From Dinghuibacter silviterrae (GTDB lineage Bacteria; Bacteroidota; Bacteroidia; Chitinophagales; Chitinophagaceae), in the NCBI RefSeq assembly GCF_004366355.1, contig NZ_SODV01000002.1, positions 346,768-410,767 of the forward strand: 64,000 nucleotides of DNA, written 5' to 3'. How positions within the stretch are numbered: position 1 is the first letter of the stretch; every line of letters begins with the position of its first letter. Shown in pieces: positions 43,346 to 52,779 of this stretch. The position numbers and the translations under genes were made by a program. Under the pieces are notes generated by a model. It was not told where the DNA came from and ran no database searches. It saw only the letters and a list, made by a program, of their open reading frames with translations.

Positions 43346-46300
43346 ATGAAACCAAAACTCGATTGCTTGAGGGGTTGGCTGTTGCTCCTAGCCACCCTCA
43401 TAAGCATTTCTTCCTATGCACAAACCAGGATTACCGGTAAGGTAATCGCCGCTTCCTCGAAATTAGGTGTCCCCGGCGCTACTGTCCAGGTGGTGGGGGC
43501 GAAGGTGGCGGCTGTCACGGACGGGAACGGGGTTTTCTCCCTGACGCTTCCCGCAGGCAGGACGCGGTTGGACATTTCCTCCATCGGCTACCAGGACCAG
43601 ACGGTGACGCTTTCCGGCACGGAAGTGACGGTTACCCTCGTCGAAAAAAGCAACACCCTGAACGAAGTGGTGGTCACGGGTTATACCACCCAGCGGAAAA
43701 AGGATCTGACGGGTGCTGTTGCAGTCGTCGACCTGACCGACGCAAAGAAACAGCCCGTGCCTGATGCCGTAAACATGCTCCAGGGGCAGGCGTCCGGCGT
43801 ATCGGTCGTGAGCTCCGGTGAACCCGGCCAGTCGCCCGTGATTCACATCCGCGGCTTTAACTCCTTTGGGAACAACAGCCCGTTGTTCGTCATCGACGGA
43901 GTGCCGACACAAAGTGTCTCCGACATCAATACCGCGGATATCGCGACGATGCAGGTGTTGAAAGACGCAGGGGCCGCTTCCATTTACGGTTCCAGGGCGT
44001 CCAATGGCGTCATCATCATCACGACCCGGAAGGGGAGCGGACGCGTAAAAATCACCTACGATGGTTTTTACGGCACCCAGCAACCGAAGGGCGGGAATGC
44101 CTTCCATATCCTGAACCCCACGGATGAGGGCACGCTGTTGTACCAGGCACAAACCAACTACAATACCCTCAACCCAAGCTCGCCTACGACGTTGGGGAAT
44201 GCGATCTATGGAAGCGGTGCTTCACCGGTCCTTCCGGATTACCTGGTCAACGGTACACTGAACGGGGTGGCGCAATCCGGTGGTTTTGCCTCGGGTTCAC
44301 CCGCCGTCAATCCTTCGCTGGAATTCGCGGATCCTACGGGGGCTAACTACTACCAGATCGCAAAAGCGAACAAGACCGGGACGGATTGGTACCACGAGCT
44401 GTTCAAACCCGCGCAGATCCAGTCGCATAACCTGAGTGTGTCGGGTGCGACCGACCAGGGCAGTTACCTGATGTCGCTGAGCTATTTCGACCAGGAAGGG
44501 ACGATGATCGAGACCTACCTGAAACGGTATACGATCAGGGCCAATGCCACGTATAACTTCACGTCCCGCATCCGGGTCGGGGAGAACATGGCGTATTCCT
44601 CCACCCAAAACCCCCAGTCCCAGAGCGGAACCCTGGTGGAAGGCAGTCCTATCGGTTTCGCCATGCGCGAAAACCCCATCATCCCGGTGTACGACATCGG
44701 CGGCAATTTCGCCGGTTCGGCACCAAAGGGGTTGAACAACCCCAGGAACCCGGTAGCGCTCCAATACAACACCCGCAACGACCGCGGACAATATCAAAGA
44801 ATCTTCGGTAACGTGTGGGGAGAAGCCGACGTCCTCAAGAACCTGACGTTCCGGACCAGTTTCGGGGGTGAATACTACAGCGACTGGAATCACCAGTACC
44901 AAACACCGGACTTTTACAACGCCGAACCGCAATACACCATCGCCACCTACCTCGAAAATGGCTACAACGGCGGCGACTGGACCTGGACCAATACGCTCAC
45001 CTATAACCTGGTCAAAGGAGATCACAGCCTGAAAGTGATCGGGGGGATCGAAGCCTACGATTTCATCAACCACAACTACGGCGGATCGACCCAGGGGTAT
45101 TTCACCAACGACCCGAATTTCGTCAACCTGACGTCGGGTTATGGTACGTCAACCAATTATTCCAACAGCAACAACTTACCCGGGTATAGTCTGAATTCAC
45201 TGGGTGGTGGGGAATCCTTGTTCTCCTATATCGGCCGGGTGGACTATGCCTATAAGGACAGGTACCTGATCGGTGGAACGTTCCGCCGGGACGGGTCTTC
45301 CAAATTCCCGGACAACCAGTACAGTAATTTCCCCGCGGTGAGTGCAGGTTGGCGTGTGTCCCAGGAAGACTTTCTGAAAAGCGTCCGCTGGCTGACCGAA
45401 CTGAAGATCAGGGGATCATGGGGGATCATGGGGAACCAGTTTAACGCCCTCGACGCGAATGCGTATACCCTCTATGGGGCCAACAAACAAACGACCTACT
45501 ATCCCATCGGCGGTGGGGCGCCCCAACTGGGTCTTAGCGTATCCCAGATCGGCAACCCCGCGGCCAAATGGGAATCGGACGTCAACTCGAACATCGGTTT
45601 CGACATGACCCTCTTCCAGGGTAAGTTGTCCATCACCGCCGACTATTATGCCAAGACCATCAAGGACCTGTTGTACGCCACCACTCTGATAGGTACCCAA
45701 GGCGCCGCCACCGTGCCCGCGTACAACGTCGGCCGGATGACCAACAACGGTATCGACATCATGATCAGCGGTCAGACGAACATCACGCGCGACCTCCAGT
45801 TCAACGGGACGCTGACCTTTACGACTTTCCACAACGTCATCAAACAGATCGACGCCAGCGGGGATCCTTATTTCGACCTGGACGGGCGGCGGTTTAACGG
45901 TAGCTATATCATCCGCAACGAAGTCGGTCACCCCGTGAGCGCCTTCTATGGGTATAAGATCGCCGGTTTCTGGAACAGCCAGGCCCAGATCACCGCGGCG
46001 GACCAGGCGGCGCAAAAAGCGTCCGCAGGGGCTGTTACCCAGTACCAGCCGGATGAAGGTGTCGGCCGGTTCCGTTATGAAGACGGCGCCCACCAGGGGT
46101 ATATTACCGCCAACTCCAAGGAATTCCTCGGGAACCCGAACCCCAAGTTCAACCTCGGGTCCAACCTTGGGTTGTCTTACAAGAATTTTGACTTCAGCGT
46201 TTTCCTGTACTGGGTGTACGGCAACGACATCTGGAACAACGTCAAATGGTGGACGGACTTCTATGCATCCTTCCCCGGCGCGGCCAGCAGCCAGACGGCT

Positions 46301-46687
46301 TTGTATGATTCCTGGACGTTCAGCAAGCAGAGCGGCAAGGCGCCCATCCAGGATGCCATCAACGGCAGCAACGCCAGCACCAACACGGTCCCCAATTCTT
46401 ACTTCGTGGAAAAGGGATCTTATCTCCGGGCCAAAAACATGACCCTCGGGTATACCCTCAATCCCACGCGGTTGAGCAGGATCGGGATTACCCGTTGCCG
46501 GATCTATGTCCAGGCCATCAATTTGTTTACGGTGACCAAGTATTCCGGGCTCGATCCGGAAATCTCCGTCAACACGGTGGCGGGCACCAACGGGATGGCG
46601 CAGAATTCAACGACGGACTTCGGTATAGACGAAGGCGCGTACGCAAATCCCCGGCAGTACCTTCTCGGTCTTCAATTAACCTTCTAA
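43346..46687 (+). CDS. SusC/RagA-type TonB-dependent outer-membrane transporter
   Basis: The protein has 1113 residues from the ATG at 43346. A signal peptide ('LISISSYAQ') is followed by a carboxypeptidase-regulatory-like domain ('ITGKVIAASSKLGVPGATVQ'), a plug domain with 'VVVTGYTTQRKKDLTGAV' and 'GFNSFGNNSPLFVIDGVPT', and a beta barrel to the C-terminal 'YLLGLQLTF'. SusC proteins import oligosaccharides or peptides delivered by the paired SusD lipoprotein. The start chosen places the signal peptide correctly; longer in-frame starts do not. Confidence 0.95.
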   Translation: MKPKLDCLRGWLLLLATLISISSYAQTRITGKVIAASSKLGVPGATVQVVGAKVAAVTDGNGVFSLTLPAGRTRLDISSIGYQDQTVTLSGTEVTVTLVEKSNTLNEVVVTGYTTQRKKDLTGAVAVVDLTDAKKQPVPDAVNMLQGQASGVSVVSSGEPGQSPVIHIRGFNSFGNNSPLFVIDGVPTQSVSDINTADIATMQVLKDAGAASIYGSRASNGVIIITTRKGSGRVKITYDGFYGTQQPKGGNAFHILNPTDEGTLLYQAQTNYNTLNPSSPTTLGNAIYGSGASPVLPDYLVNGTLNGVAQSGGFASGSPAVNPSLEFADPTGANYYQIAKANKTGTDWYHELFKPAQIQSHNLSVSGATDQGSYLMSLSYFDQEGTMIETYLKRYTIRANATYNFTSRIRVGENMAYSSTQNPQSQSGTLVEGSPIGFAMRENPIIPVYDIGGNFAGSAPKGLNNPRNPVALQYNTRNDRGQYQRIFGNVWGEADVLKNLTFRTSFGGEYYSDWNHQYQTPDFYNAEPQYTIATYLENGYNGGDWTWTNTLTYNLVKGDHSLKVIGGIEAYDFINHNYGGSTQGYFTNDPNFVNLTSGYGTSTNYSNSNNLPGYSLNSLGGGESLFSYIGRVDYAYKDRYLIGGTFRRDGSSKFPDNQYSNFPAVSAGWRVSQEDFLKSVRWLTELKIRGSWGIMGNQFNALDANAYTLYGANKQTTYYPIGGGAPQLGLSVSQIGNPAAKWESDVNSNIGFDMTLFQGKLSITADYYAKTIKDLLYATTLIGTQGAATVPAYNVGRMTNNGIDIMISGQTNITRDLQFNGTLTFTTFHNVIKQIDASGDPYFDLDGRRFNGSYIIRNEVGHPVSAFYGYKIAGFWNSQAQITAADQAAQKASAGAVTQYQPDEGVGRFRYEDGAHQGYITANSKEFLGNPNPKFNLGSNLGLSYKNFDFSVFLYWVYGNDIWNNVKWWTDFYASFPGAASSQTALYDSWTFSKQSGKAPIQDAINGSNASTNTVPNSYFVEKGSYLRAKNMTLGYTLNPTRLSRIGITRCRIYVQAINLFTVTKYSGLDPEISVNTVAGTNGMAQNSTTDFGIDEGAYANPRQYLLGLQLTF

Positions 46688-46701
46688 GACAAAACGAAGA
46701 A

Positions 46702-48498
46702 ATGATCATGAAAACGAATAAATATAGACTTTGGATGCCGCTTGCCGCCTCGATGGCTTTGCTGGGGTTGGGCTGTGGTAAGAAATTCCTGAACAAAACA
46801 CCCCAGGGTTCGCTGACCCAGGCGCAAATCGAAAATACAGCAGGGGTGCAAGCCTTGTTAAACGGGGCGTATGCAGCCATGTACCAGGAAGGCGCGGGCA
46901 ACACAGCGTTGGGCGGCGGCAATGCCTGGGAAGCCTCCCCTTCCAACTGGATCTACGGAAGTGTCGCCGGGGGGGATTCCCACAAGGGTAGCTCCATCAG
47001 TGACCAGCCGCCGATCGTGCCGATCGCCAATGCCCAGGAGGTTTCTTCCAATGGGTTTTTTAACGACAAATGGATATCGCTCTACGAAGGGGTGGACCGT
47101 TGCAACAACGTCCTGGCCACGCTGAAAATATCCCCATCGATCAGCTCGGCGGACGCCATCGAGTTTGCCGCGGAAGCCCATTTCCTGAGAGGGCACTTCT
47201 ATTTCGAGCTCCGGCGCTATTTCCACATGGTGCCCTGGATCGACGAAACCACCACGGACTACAACCAGCCCAACGACGCGGATATTTACCCGAAGATCGA
47301 AGCAGATTTCACGTCCGCCATGGACAGCCTTCCCGCCACCCAGCCCAATGTCGGGCAGTGCAATAAGTGGGCGGCGATGTGCTACCTCGCGAAGGTCTAT
47401 ATCTATGAACAAAAATGGGCTCAGGCCAAAGCCTTGTACGACCAGATCATCCCTTCCAGCTACGGGGGCACCGGGACCGGCGGAGAAACATCCAACGGGT
47501 TGTCCTATGGTCTGACGGACCGTTTCGAAGACAATTTCGATGCGTCGGTAAAGAACAACAAGGAGTCGGTGTTTGACGTACAGATGGTGGCCAACGACGG
47601 GACCTTGTCCATCGCCCATGCCAACGGGGGCGATATGCTTAACTTCCCGTACAACAGCCCCTTCCGCTGCTGCGGCTTTTTCCAGCCGTCTGTGGACCTC
47701 GCCAATTCCTATCGCACGGACGCCAACGGCCTGCCGTACGTCACCACGTATAACAGTCATGGCATCGCCAACGACGAAGGGCTTACCTCCGCTCAACCCT
47801 TTACACCCGACGCCGGGAACATCGATCCCCGTCTCGACTGGACCGTGGCCCGCAGGGGCATCCCCGTCCACGACTGGGGCCTGCACCCCGGTTACAACTG
47901 GATCCGGGACCAGGCTTCCGCCGGCCCCTACTCCAACAAGAAGAACCTGTACTGGCAAGCATCGGCCGGGACGTATTCCGACCAAAGCACCTGGGCGCCC
48001 GGGTCGGCCATCAACCTGCACGTCATCCGTTTTGCGGATGTATTGCTGATGGCTGCCGAGGCTGAAGCACAACTGGGCAACTATGCACAGGCGGAGACCT
48101 ATGTGAACGATGTCCGCAACCGCGCGGCCAATCCCGCGAACATCCTCTACCAATACAAGAGTAATTCCAACCCGACGGGCGGGTTTTCCACGACACCCGC
48201 CGCGCACTACGTGATCAGCCCGTATCCCTCGGGTTATTTCACGGCATCCACGGCCCTGCCCGCCATCTACTTCGAGCGTAAGCTGGAGCTGGCGTGCGAA
48301 GGACACCGCTTCTTCGACCTGGCGCGCTGGGGTATCGCCGCCCAGACGATGAACGCGTACTACTCGTTTGAAGGCAAGATCACGGGCGACCTGTCGACCG
48401 GGAACTTTACCGCCAACAAAAACGAGTACTTCCCGATCCCGTCCAACCAGATTTCCCTTTCCAACGGGAAGCTGAAACAAAACACGGGATACAACTAA
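46702..48498 (+). CDS. SusD/RagB-type substrate-binding lipoprotein
   Basis: The protein has 598 residues from the ATG at 46702. It has lipobox 'LLGLGCGKKF' and SusD features: 'KTPQGSLTQAQIENTAGVQA', TPR-like helices with 'RGHFYFELRRYFHMVPW' and a C-terminal RagB domain 'FERKLELACEGHRFFDLARW'. It binds glycans at the surface and lids the SusC barrel. It starts 14 bases after susC. The binding specificity cannot be read from sequence. Confidence 0.95.
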   Translation: MIMKTNKYRLWMPLAASMALLGLGCGKKFLNKTPQGSLTQAQIENTAGVQALLNGAYAAMYQEGAGNTALGGGNAWEASPSNWIYGSVAGGDSHKGSSISDQPPIVPIANAQEVSSNGFFNDKWISLYEGVDRCNNVLATLKISPSISSADAIEFAAEAHFLRGHFYFELRRYFHMVPWIDETTTDYNQPNDADIYPKIEADFTSAMDSLPATQPNVGQCNKWAAMCYLAKVYIYEQKWAQAKALYDQIIPSSYGGTGTGGETSNGLSYGLTDRFEDNFDASVKNNKESVFDVQMVANDGTLSIAHANGGDMLNFPYNSPFRCCGFFQPSVDLANSYRTDANGLPYVTTYNSHGIANDEGLTSAQPFTPDAGNIDPRLDWTVARRGIPVHDWGLHPGYNWIRDQASAGPYSNKKNLYWQASAGTYSDQSTWAPGSAINLHVIRFADVLLMAAEAEAQLGNYAQAETYVNDVRNRAANPANILYQYKSNSNPTGGFSTTPAAHYVISPYPSGYFTASTALPAIYFERKLELACEGHRFFDLARWGIAAQTMNAYYSFEGKITGDLSTGNFTANKNEYFPIPSNQISLSNGKLKQNTGYN

Positions 48499-48531
48499 GG
48501 ATTTTCTGCTTTCGGAATGTCAAAACGACAA

Positions 48532-48563
48532 GGGGCGGCCTTCAAAAGCCGCCCCAATTTTTT
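48532..48563 (+). terminator. Strong rho-independent terminator after the SusD gene
   Basis: GGGGCGGC (48532-48539) pairs with GCCGCCCC (48548-48555), followed by AATTTTTT. It closes the SusC/SusD transcript only 12 bases before the next gene. Confidence 0.9.
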
Positions 48564-48574
48564 ATATTGTGTCT

Positions 48575-50152
48575 ATGCGTTATCGCCAAAGCTTCGTTGT
48601 CGCCGCCATCATTGTTGTGTCTGCCTGTGTCTCGCAGGGAGGGCATCCCAAGACCTATCACAAGAATACACACCACGGAGACACCCCGGATGAAAACATT
48701 GCCAAAGGAGAAGTGCTGGCGGCGCAGTATTGTGCGTCCTGTCACCTCTTGCCCGGCCCGGAACTCCTGGACATGAACAGTTGGAAAAACGGCGTCCTGC
48801 CGGAGATGGGACCGCGCCTGGGTATTTGGTCCTACCAAAACCAAAACTATCCTTCCAACGCAAGCGATCCCAATGTGGGGCGGGCGTTTTACCCGGCCAG
48901 CCCACAGCTGTCTGAAGAGGAATGGGGGTATATCGTGGATTATTACACGGCCGTGTCCCCGGACAGCCTGCCGGGACAAAAACGGGCGTACCCGATCGCG
49001 GAGGGGCTGTCGTTGTTCGAGCCGCACCTGCCGGCGGAACGCCTTTATAAACCCGCCACCGTTCTCACCCGAATGGACACCGCACGAGGCGTCTTCTACA
49101 CCAGCGACGCGATCAACGGGAACACTTATATCGGGAATAGGGCTCTTGCCCTCACGGATTCGGTCCACCTGCGCGGACCCGTTACCGACCTTGCGTTCCA
49201 GGGTGACAGCATCCTTGCGTGTGACATTGGTATATTGGCACCCAACAATGCGACAGTGGGCAGGGTGGAGAAGCTGCGCACAAAAGGGAACCGCTTTAGC
49301 GCCGCCGATACGGTTTTTGGCGGTCTCCGCCGCCCGGTCCAACTGGCCGTGGGTGACCTGAACGGAGACGGACGACCCGATATTGTCGTTTGCGAGTTCG
49401 GGTTTATCAAGGGCGCGTTGAGCTGGTGGGACAACAAGGGGGATGGCCGGTACGAGCGGCACGTGCTCAGGGACGTACCCGGGGCTATCCGGGTATATAT
49501 ACAGGATTACAACCACGACGGCCTGCCCGATATCTGGGCCCAGTTCGCACAGGGAGACGAGGGCATATTCCTGTACACCAACAAGGGCCATGGCGTCTTT
49601 GAAGAGCAGGCGCTGTTGCGTTTTCCGCCCTGTTATGGGTCCACGTATTTCGAGCTGGATGACTTTAACGGTGACGGTTACCCGGATATCCTATACACCT
49701 GCGGGGACAACGGCGACTTTTCCACCGTGCTCAAACCCTACCACGGGGTGTATATTTTTCTAAACGATGGACACAACCACTTCCACCAGCGCTGGTTCTT
49801 TCCCATGAACGGCTGTTACAAGGCCGTGGCCCGGGATTTCGACGGAGACGGCGATCTGGACATCGCGGCCATTGCCTACTTCGCCGACTTCAAGCGCCAG
49901 CCCGGGGAGGGGTTCGTCTACCTCAGCAACGAAGGGAACTTTGACTACCATCCTTATACGCTTCCCGAGGGAAAGCTGGGACGCTGGATCACCATGGACG
50001 TGGGGGACTTCGACGGGAACGGTACCCCCGATATTTTATTGGGAAATTGTTCGGTGGGGCCTGGATTCCTGTCTTCAGCAACGGATTGGAAAAAAGGGCC
50101 GCCTTATATGTTACTTAAAAATCGGAAAAAGCCTCCGGTCTCAGGAAAATGA
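48575..50152 (+). CDS. Lipoprotein with cytochrome c heme motif and FG-GAP (VCBS) repeats
   Basis: The protein has 525 residues from the ATG at 48575. Lipobox 'VVSAC' near residue 17. A class I heme site 'CASCH' lies near residues 50-54. Five calcium-type FG-GAP repeats follow: 'DLNGDGRPDI', 'DYNHDGLPDI', 'DFNGDGYPDI', 'DFDGDGDLDI' and 'DFDGNGTPDI'. These form a beta-propeller. The combination suggests an extracytoplasmic electron-transfer or redox enzyme, function unproven. It converges with the NIPSNAP gene with a 38-base overlap. Confidence 0.85.
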   Translation: MRYRQSFVVAAIIVVSACVSQGGHPKTYHKNTHHGDTPDENIAKGEVLAAQYCASCHLLPGPELLDMNSWKNGVLPEMGPRLGIWSYQNQNYPSNASDPNVGRAFYPASPQLSEEEWGYIVDYYTAVSPDSLPGQKRAYPIAEGLSLFEPHLPAERLYKPATVLTRMDTARGVFYTSDAINGNTYIGNRALALTDSVHLRGPVTDLAFQGDSILACDIGILAPNNATVGRVEKLRTKGNRFSAADTVFGGLRRPVQLAVGDLNGDGRPDIVVCEFGFIKGALSWWDNKGDGRYERHVLRDVPGAIRVYIQDYNHDGLPDIWAQFAQGDEGIFLYTNKGHGVFEEQALLRFPPCYGSTYFELDDFNGDGYPDILYTCGDNGDFSTVLKPYHGVYIFLNDGHNHFHQRWFFPMNGCYKAVARDFDGDGDLDIAAIAYFADFKRQPGEGFVYLSNEGNFDYHPYTLPEGKLGRWITMDVGDFDGNGTPDILLGNCSVGPGFLSSATDWKKGPPYMLLKNRKKPPVSGK

Positions 50153-50867
50153 TGTCCGCCTTGGACACGTTGTGCTGGTATTCCGTCGAGGAGACCAGCT
50201 TTTTCCACTCCGGGTCGTTGCTGAAGGTGTTCCAGTGCTGGTCCCGGTCGGCCTTGTTTTCAAAGGTGGTCATGTACATCAGGTTGGGCTCATGGGACCC
50301 GGAAAGAACGTCCGCATAAAAGACGGCGTTGAAACCAAGACGCTTGAAAAGCGTGACTTCCCCGCCTTCGTTGAACATACGGACCTTGTTTTCGTGGAGG
50401 GCCTCCGTGGCGCTTTCATAGCTGCGCAATTCATATACGCGCTCGCTTTTGGGCGCCTTCAGGTCCGGGACCGCGGGAGCGGGCATGTCCGGGAAGGCCC
50501 GCAAAAGGATGGATTCCATCCGGAGGTAGGGTGGGTGATCGAAGGGCGCCTGCAGGATGTCCCGGCCGTCCCGCGCAAACGCCTCGTCCTTCGCCAGGGT
50601 CTTATCGAGTTTTTGCCATGCGTCCGGCGTTTTGAATGGAATCAGGACGTATAACGTACCGGTGTCGGGGGACACGGGGATGAATACCCCGACGGAGGGA
50701 ATCCCTGCCCTGTGCAGGGCAGGTACAAACGCATCCGCCATAAATTTTTCCAGCCCGGGAAGTTGCGCCTGGGTGACGCGGTAGACACGGAGCTGGTAAT
50801 AACCCGGCGGAACAGCGCCTGCCGCTCCCCAACAGGCGAGCAGCAGGCAAGTCCAGAAATACTTCAT
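50115..50867 (-). CDS. NIPSNAP-family protein with signal peptide
   Basis: The 250 residues begin with a signal peptide (MKYFWTCLLLACWGAAGA). Two NIPSNAP-like alpha-beta barrels are visible: 'YYQLRVYRVTQAQLPGLEKF' and 'RVYELRSYESATEALHENKV', the second ending 'WKKLVSSTEY'. Bacterial members occur beside oxidoreductases; the reaction is unknown. It directly follows the PQQ-type gene, with its ATG abutting that gene's stop. Confidence 0.9.
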   Translation of the reverse strand: MKYFWTCLLLACWGAAGAVPPGYYQLRVYRVTQAQLPGLEKFMADAFVPALHRAGIPSVGVFIPVSPDTGTLYVLIPFKTPDAWQKLDKTLAKDEAFARDGRDILQAPFDHPPYLRMESILLRAFPDMPAPAVPDLKAPKSERVYELRSYESATEALHENKVRMFNEGGEVTLFKRLGFNAVFYADVLSGSHEPNLMYMTTFENKADRDQHWNTFSNDPEWKKLVSSTEYQHNVSKADIIFLRPEAFSDF

Positions 50868-52169
50868 TTATTGACCGGTGTAGGATATTTTGAAAATGGT
50901 ACCGTGGGCATCGTCCGTGACGTACAGCGAACCGTCGGGTCCCTGGGCCAGGCCGCAGGGGCGGTGGGCCGCCTTGCCGGGGCTGGTGATGTCGGTGGTG
51001 CCGGCGAAGTTGTCGGCAAACACTTCCCATTTACCCGTGGGCTTTCCGTTCTTGAAAGGCACGAAGACGACAAAATATCCTTTTTCCTGGGGCTGACGGT
51101 TCCAGGAGCCGTGGAATGCAACGAAGGCCCCATTCTTATACCGCGCCGGGAATTGGTTGCCGGTATAGAAAAGAAGCCCGTTGGGCGCCATGTGCCCGGG
51201 GAAGGCGATGATGGGGTCCTGTGCATCTTCACCCGCGGTCTTTTTGCCGTCCCCGCCGTACTCGGGGCAAAGGATCTTTTTGTGCTGGATCTGGTCGTAA
51301 TAGATGTAGGGCCAGCCGCAATTGGATCCTTTATGGAGTTCGTACATGGTTTCGGCGGGCAGCTCGTTGCCCATTTCCTGGGTATAGAGATCGGGAAAAA
51401 GTTCGTGGAGCTGGTCACGTCCGTGCATCATGACAAAAAGCGAGTTCGTGGTATTGTTCCAGTCGAGACCAACGACGTTGCGAAGACCGGTGGCATACCG
51501 GACACCCGTACCATAGGTCTGGTCGGTCTGGTCGGCCTTGAACTGCCAGATACCGCCGGCGGAGTCCAGGATGGGACAGGGGCGTTGCCCGGGGGAACCC
51601 TTGGCCCGGTCCTCGACCTGGCAGATGTTGGAATAGGCTCCTACATTGGTATACAGGTTGCCCGCATCGTCCAGGATGATGGACTTGGACTCGTGTTCGT
51701 GACGGTTGAGGAGCCCGGTCACGATCCGCTCCGGATGATCGGGGTCGATCACCTGTCCTTTGTCGTCGAGTTTATAACGAAAGATCTCTTCGTCCGAAGA
51801 AGCATAAAGGTAGCCGTTCTTGATCGCGATCCCGGTGCCCCCGTAATCCCCGAAGCCCGTGATGTCATCGGCCTTTCCGTCTCCGTTGGTGTCCCGCAGG
51901 CGGAGAATGCCCTTGCCGTTTTTAACCCTGTTGAGTTTTACGTACACGTCACCTTGTTTGGTAACGACGATGTGGCGGGGTTGCCCCAGACCTTCCGCAA
52001 AAACAGCGGCGTGAAAACCGGTCGGCAATTTTAGGACAACGTCCGCAGGAACCGGCTTGGGTTTTGCGGTCTTTTTTGCCGGGGGTGTTCCGTTGCCGGC
52101 TTGCAACGAATTGATGCCCAGCAGCGTCAGCGCCAAAAGGGCCATACGAATACAACGATTAGGTACCAT
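50868..52169 (-). CDS. Secreted PQQ-dependent sugar/sorbosone dehydrogenase-like protein
   Basis: The 433 residues have a signal peptide and a six-bladed beta-propeller of the glucose/sorbosone dehydrogenase type. Features include 'PTGFHAAVFAEGLGQPRHIV', the calcium-like loop 'DTNGDGKADDITGF', 'ESKSIILDDAGNLYTNVG', 'GLDWNNTTNSLFVMMHGRDQ' and 'GSNCGWPYIYYDQ'. Some family members lack PQQ oxidase activity. It is co-transcribed with the NIPSNAP gene. Confidence 0.85.
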   Translation of the reverse strand: MVPNRCIRMALLALTLLGINSLQAGNGTPPAKKTAKPKPVPADVVLKLPTGFHAAVFAEGLGQPRHIVVTKQGDVYVKLNRVKNGKGILRLRDTNGDGKADDITGFGDYGGTGIAIKNGYLYASSDEEIFRYKLDDKGQVIDPDHPERIVTGLLNRHEHESKSIILDDAGNLYTNVGAYSNICQVEDRAKGSPGQRPCPILDSAGGIWQFKADQTDQTYGTGVRYATGLRNVVGLDWNNTTNSLFVMMHGRDQLHELFPDLYTQEMGNELPAETMYELHKGSNCGWPYIYYDQIQHKKILCPEYGGDGKKTAGEDAQDPIIAFPGHMAPNGLLFYTGNQFPARYKNGAFVAFHGSWNRQPQEKGYFVVFVPFKNGKPTGKWEVFADNFAGTTDITSPGKAAHRPCGLAQGPDGSLYVTDDAHGTIFKISYTGQ

Positions 52170-52222
52170 ATGTTAATTTCATATTTGATGAATGGTAATA
52201 CACGAGAAGCAAAATAAGTGCT

Positions 52223-52232
52223 ATTTGCAAAT
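52223..52232. promoter_or_regulatory. Palindrome ATTTGCAAAT between the PQQ-type and HxlR genes
   Basis: This perfect 10-base palindrome lies in the 134-base divergent region, 72 bases before the HxlR start. It is a candidate operator for the HxlR regulator. Confidence 0.35.
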
Positions 52233-52303
52233 GCGCCCGTACTCATTATTTCGATAGTCTGGCATGGCTCCGCGGGGCGCCCACACAATTTAAAACTTTA
52301 ACG

Positions 52304-52687
52304 ATGGCGGAAAGAAAATTAAATTCAACCAACTACCTCAACCAATCGTTCCTGGAAGAAAAATGTGAGTTGAACGAACTCCTTTACCTGGTCAGCAAAC
52401 GCTGGTTGTGCGAAACCTTGTTCAGCATTGAAGAAGGGCACGCGCGTTTCACCTCCATCAAGGAGGACCTGCAATTCATCAGTGACCATATTCTCTCCGA
52501 CCGGCTTCGCCAGTTGGAAAAGTACGGTCTTGTCTCCAGGCTGCAACTGGATACCGTTCCTCCGCGGGTGGAGTATTCCATCACAGAGAAGGGACGCGAG
52601 CTTTCGGAACTGCTCGATCAGCTGTGTACCTTTGCCGGGACGCTTCCGCTGATGCACGCCGCCGCCGCGGCCACTGCCGGCGCATAA
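52304..52687 (+). CDS. HxlR-family winged-helix regulator
   Basis: The 127 residues match HxlR: 'LVSKRWLCETLFSIEEGHAR', 'FTSIKEDLQFISDHILSDRL', 'RQLEKYGLVSR' and 'VEYSITEKGRELSEL'. A family cysteine lies near residue 21 ('EEKCELNELLYLV'), the position used for redox or electrophile sensing in some members. It is divergent from the PQQ-type/NIPSNAP operon and may control it. The last residues are Ala-rich. Confidence 0.92.
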   Translation: MAERKLNSTNYLNQSFLEEKCELNELLYLVSKRWLCETLFSIEEGHARFTSIKEDLQFISDHILSDRLRQLEKYGLVSRLQLDTVPPRVEYSITEKGRELSELLDQLCTFAGTLPLMHAAAAATAGA

Positions 52688-52779
52688 GCGCGCAGACGTC
52701 ACAACGGGCTCGTAGATAGAAACCGTCTCCTGGTCTCAATTTCAGCGCCATTTACCCCGAAATACCGGTACTTTGCACC

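Noticed and set aside
46858..48480. 540-residue antisense frame inside the SusD gene
   Set aside because: Shadow frame with no motif; the SusD call is strong.
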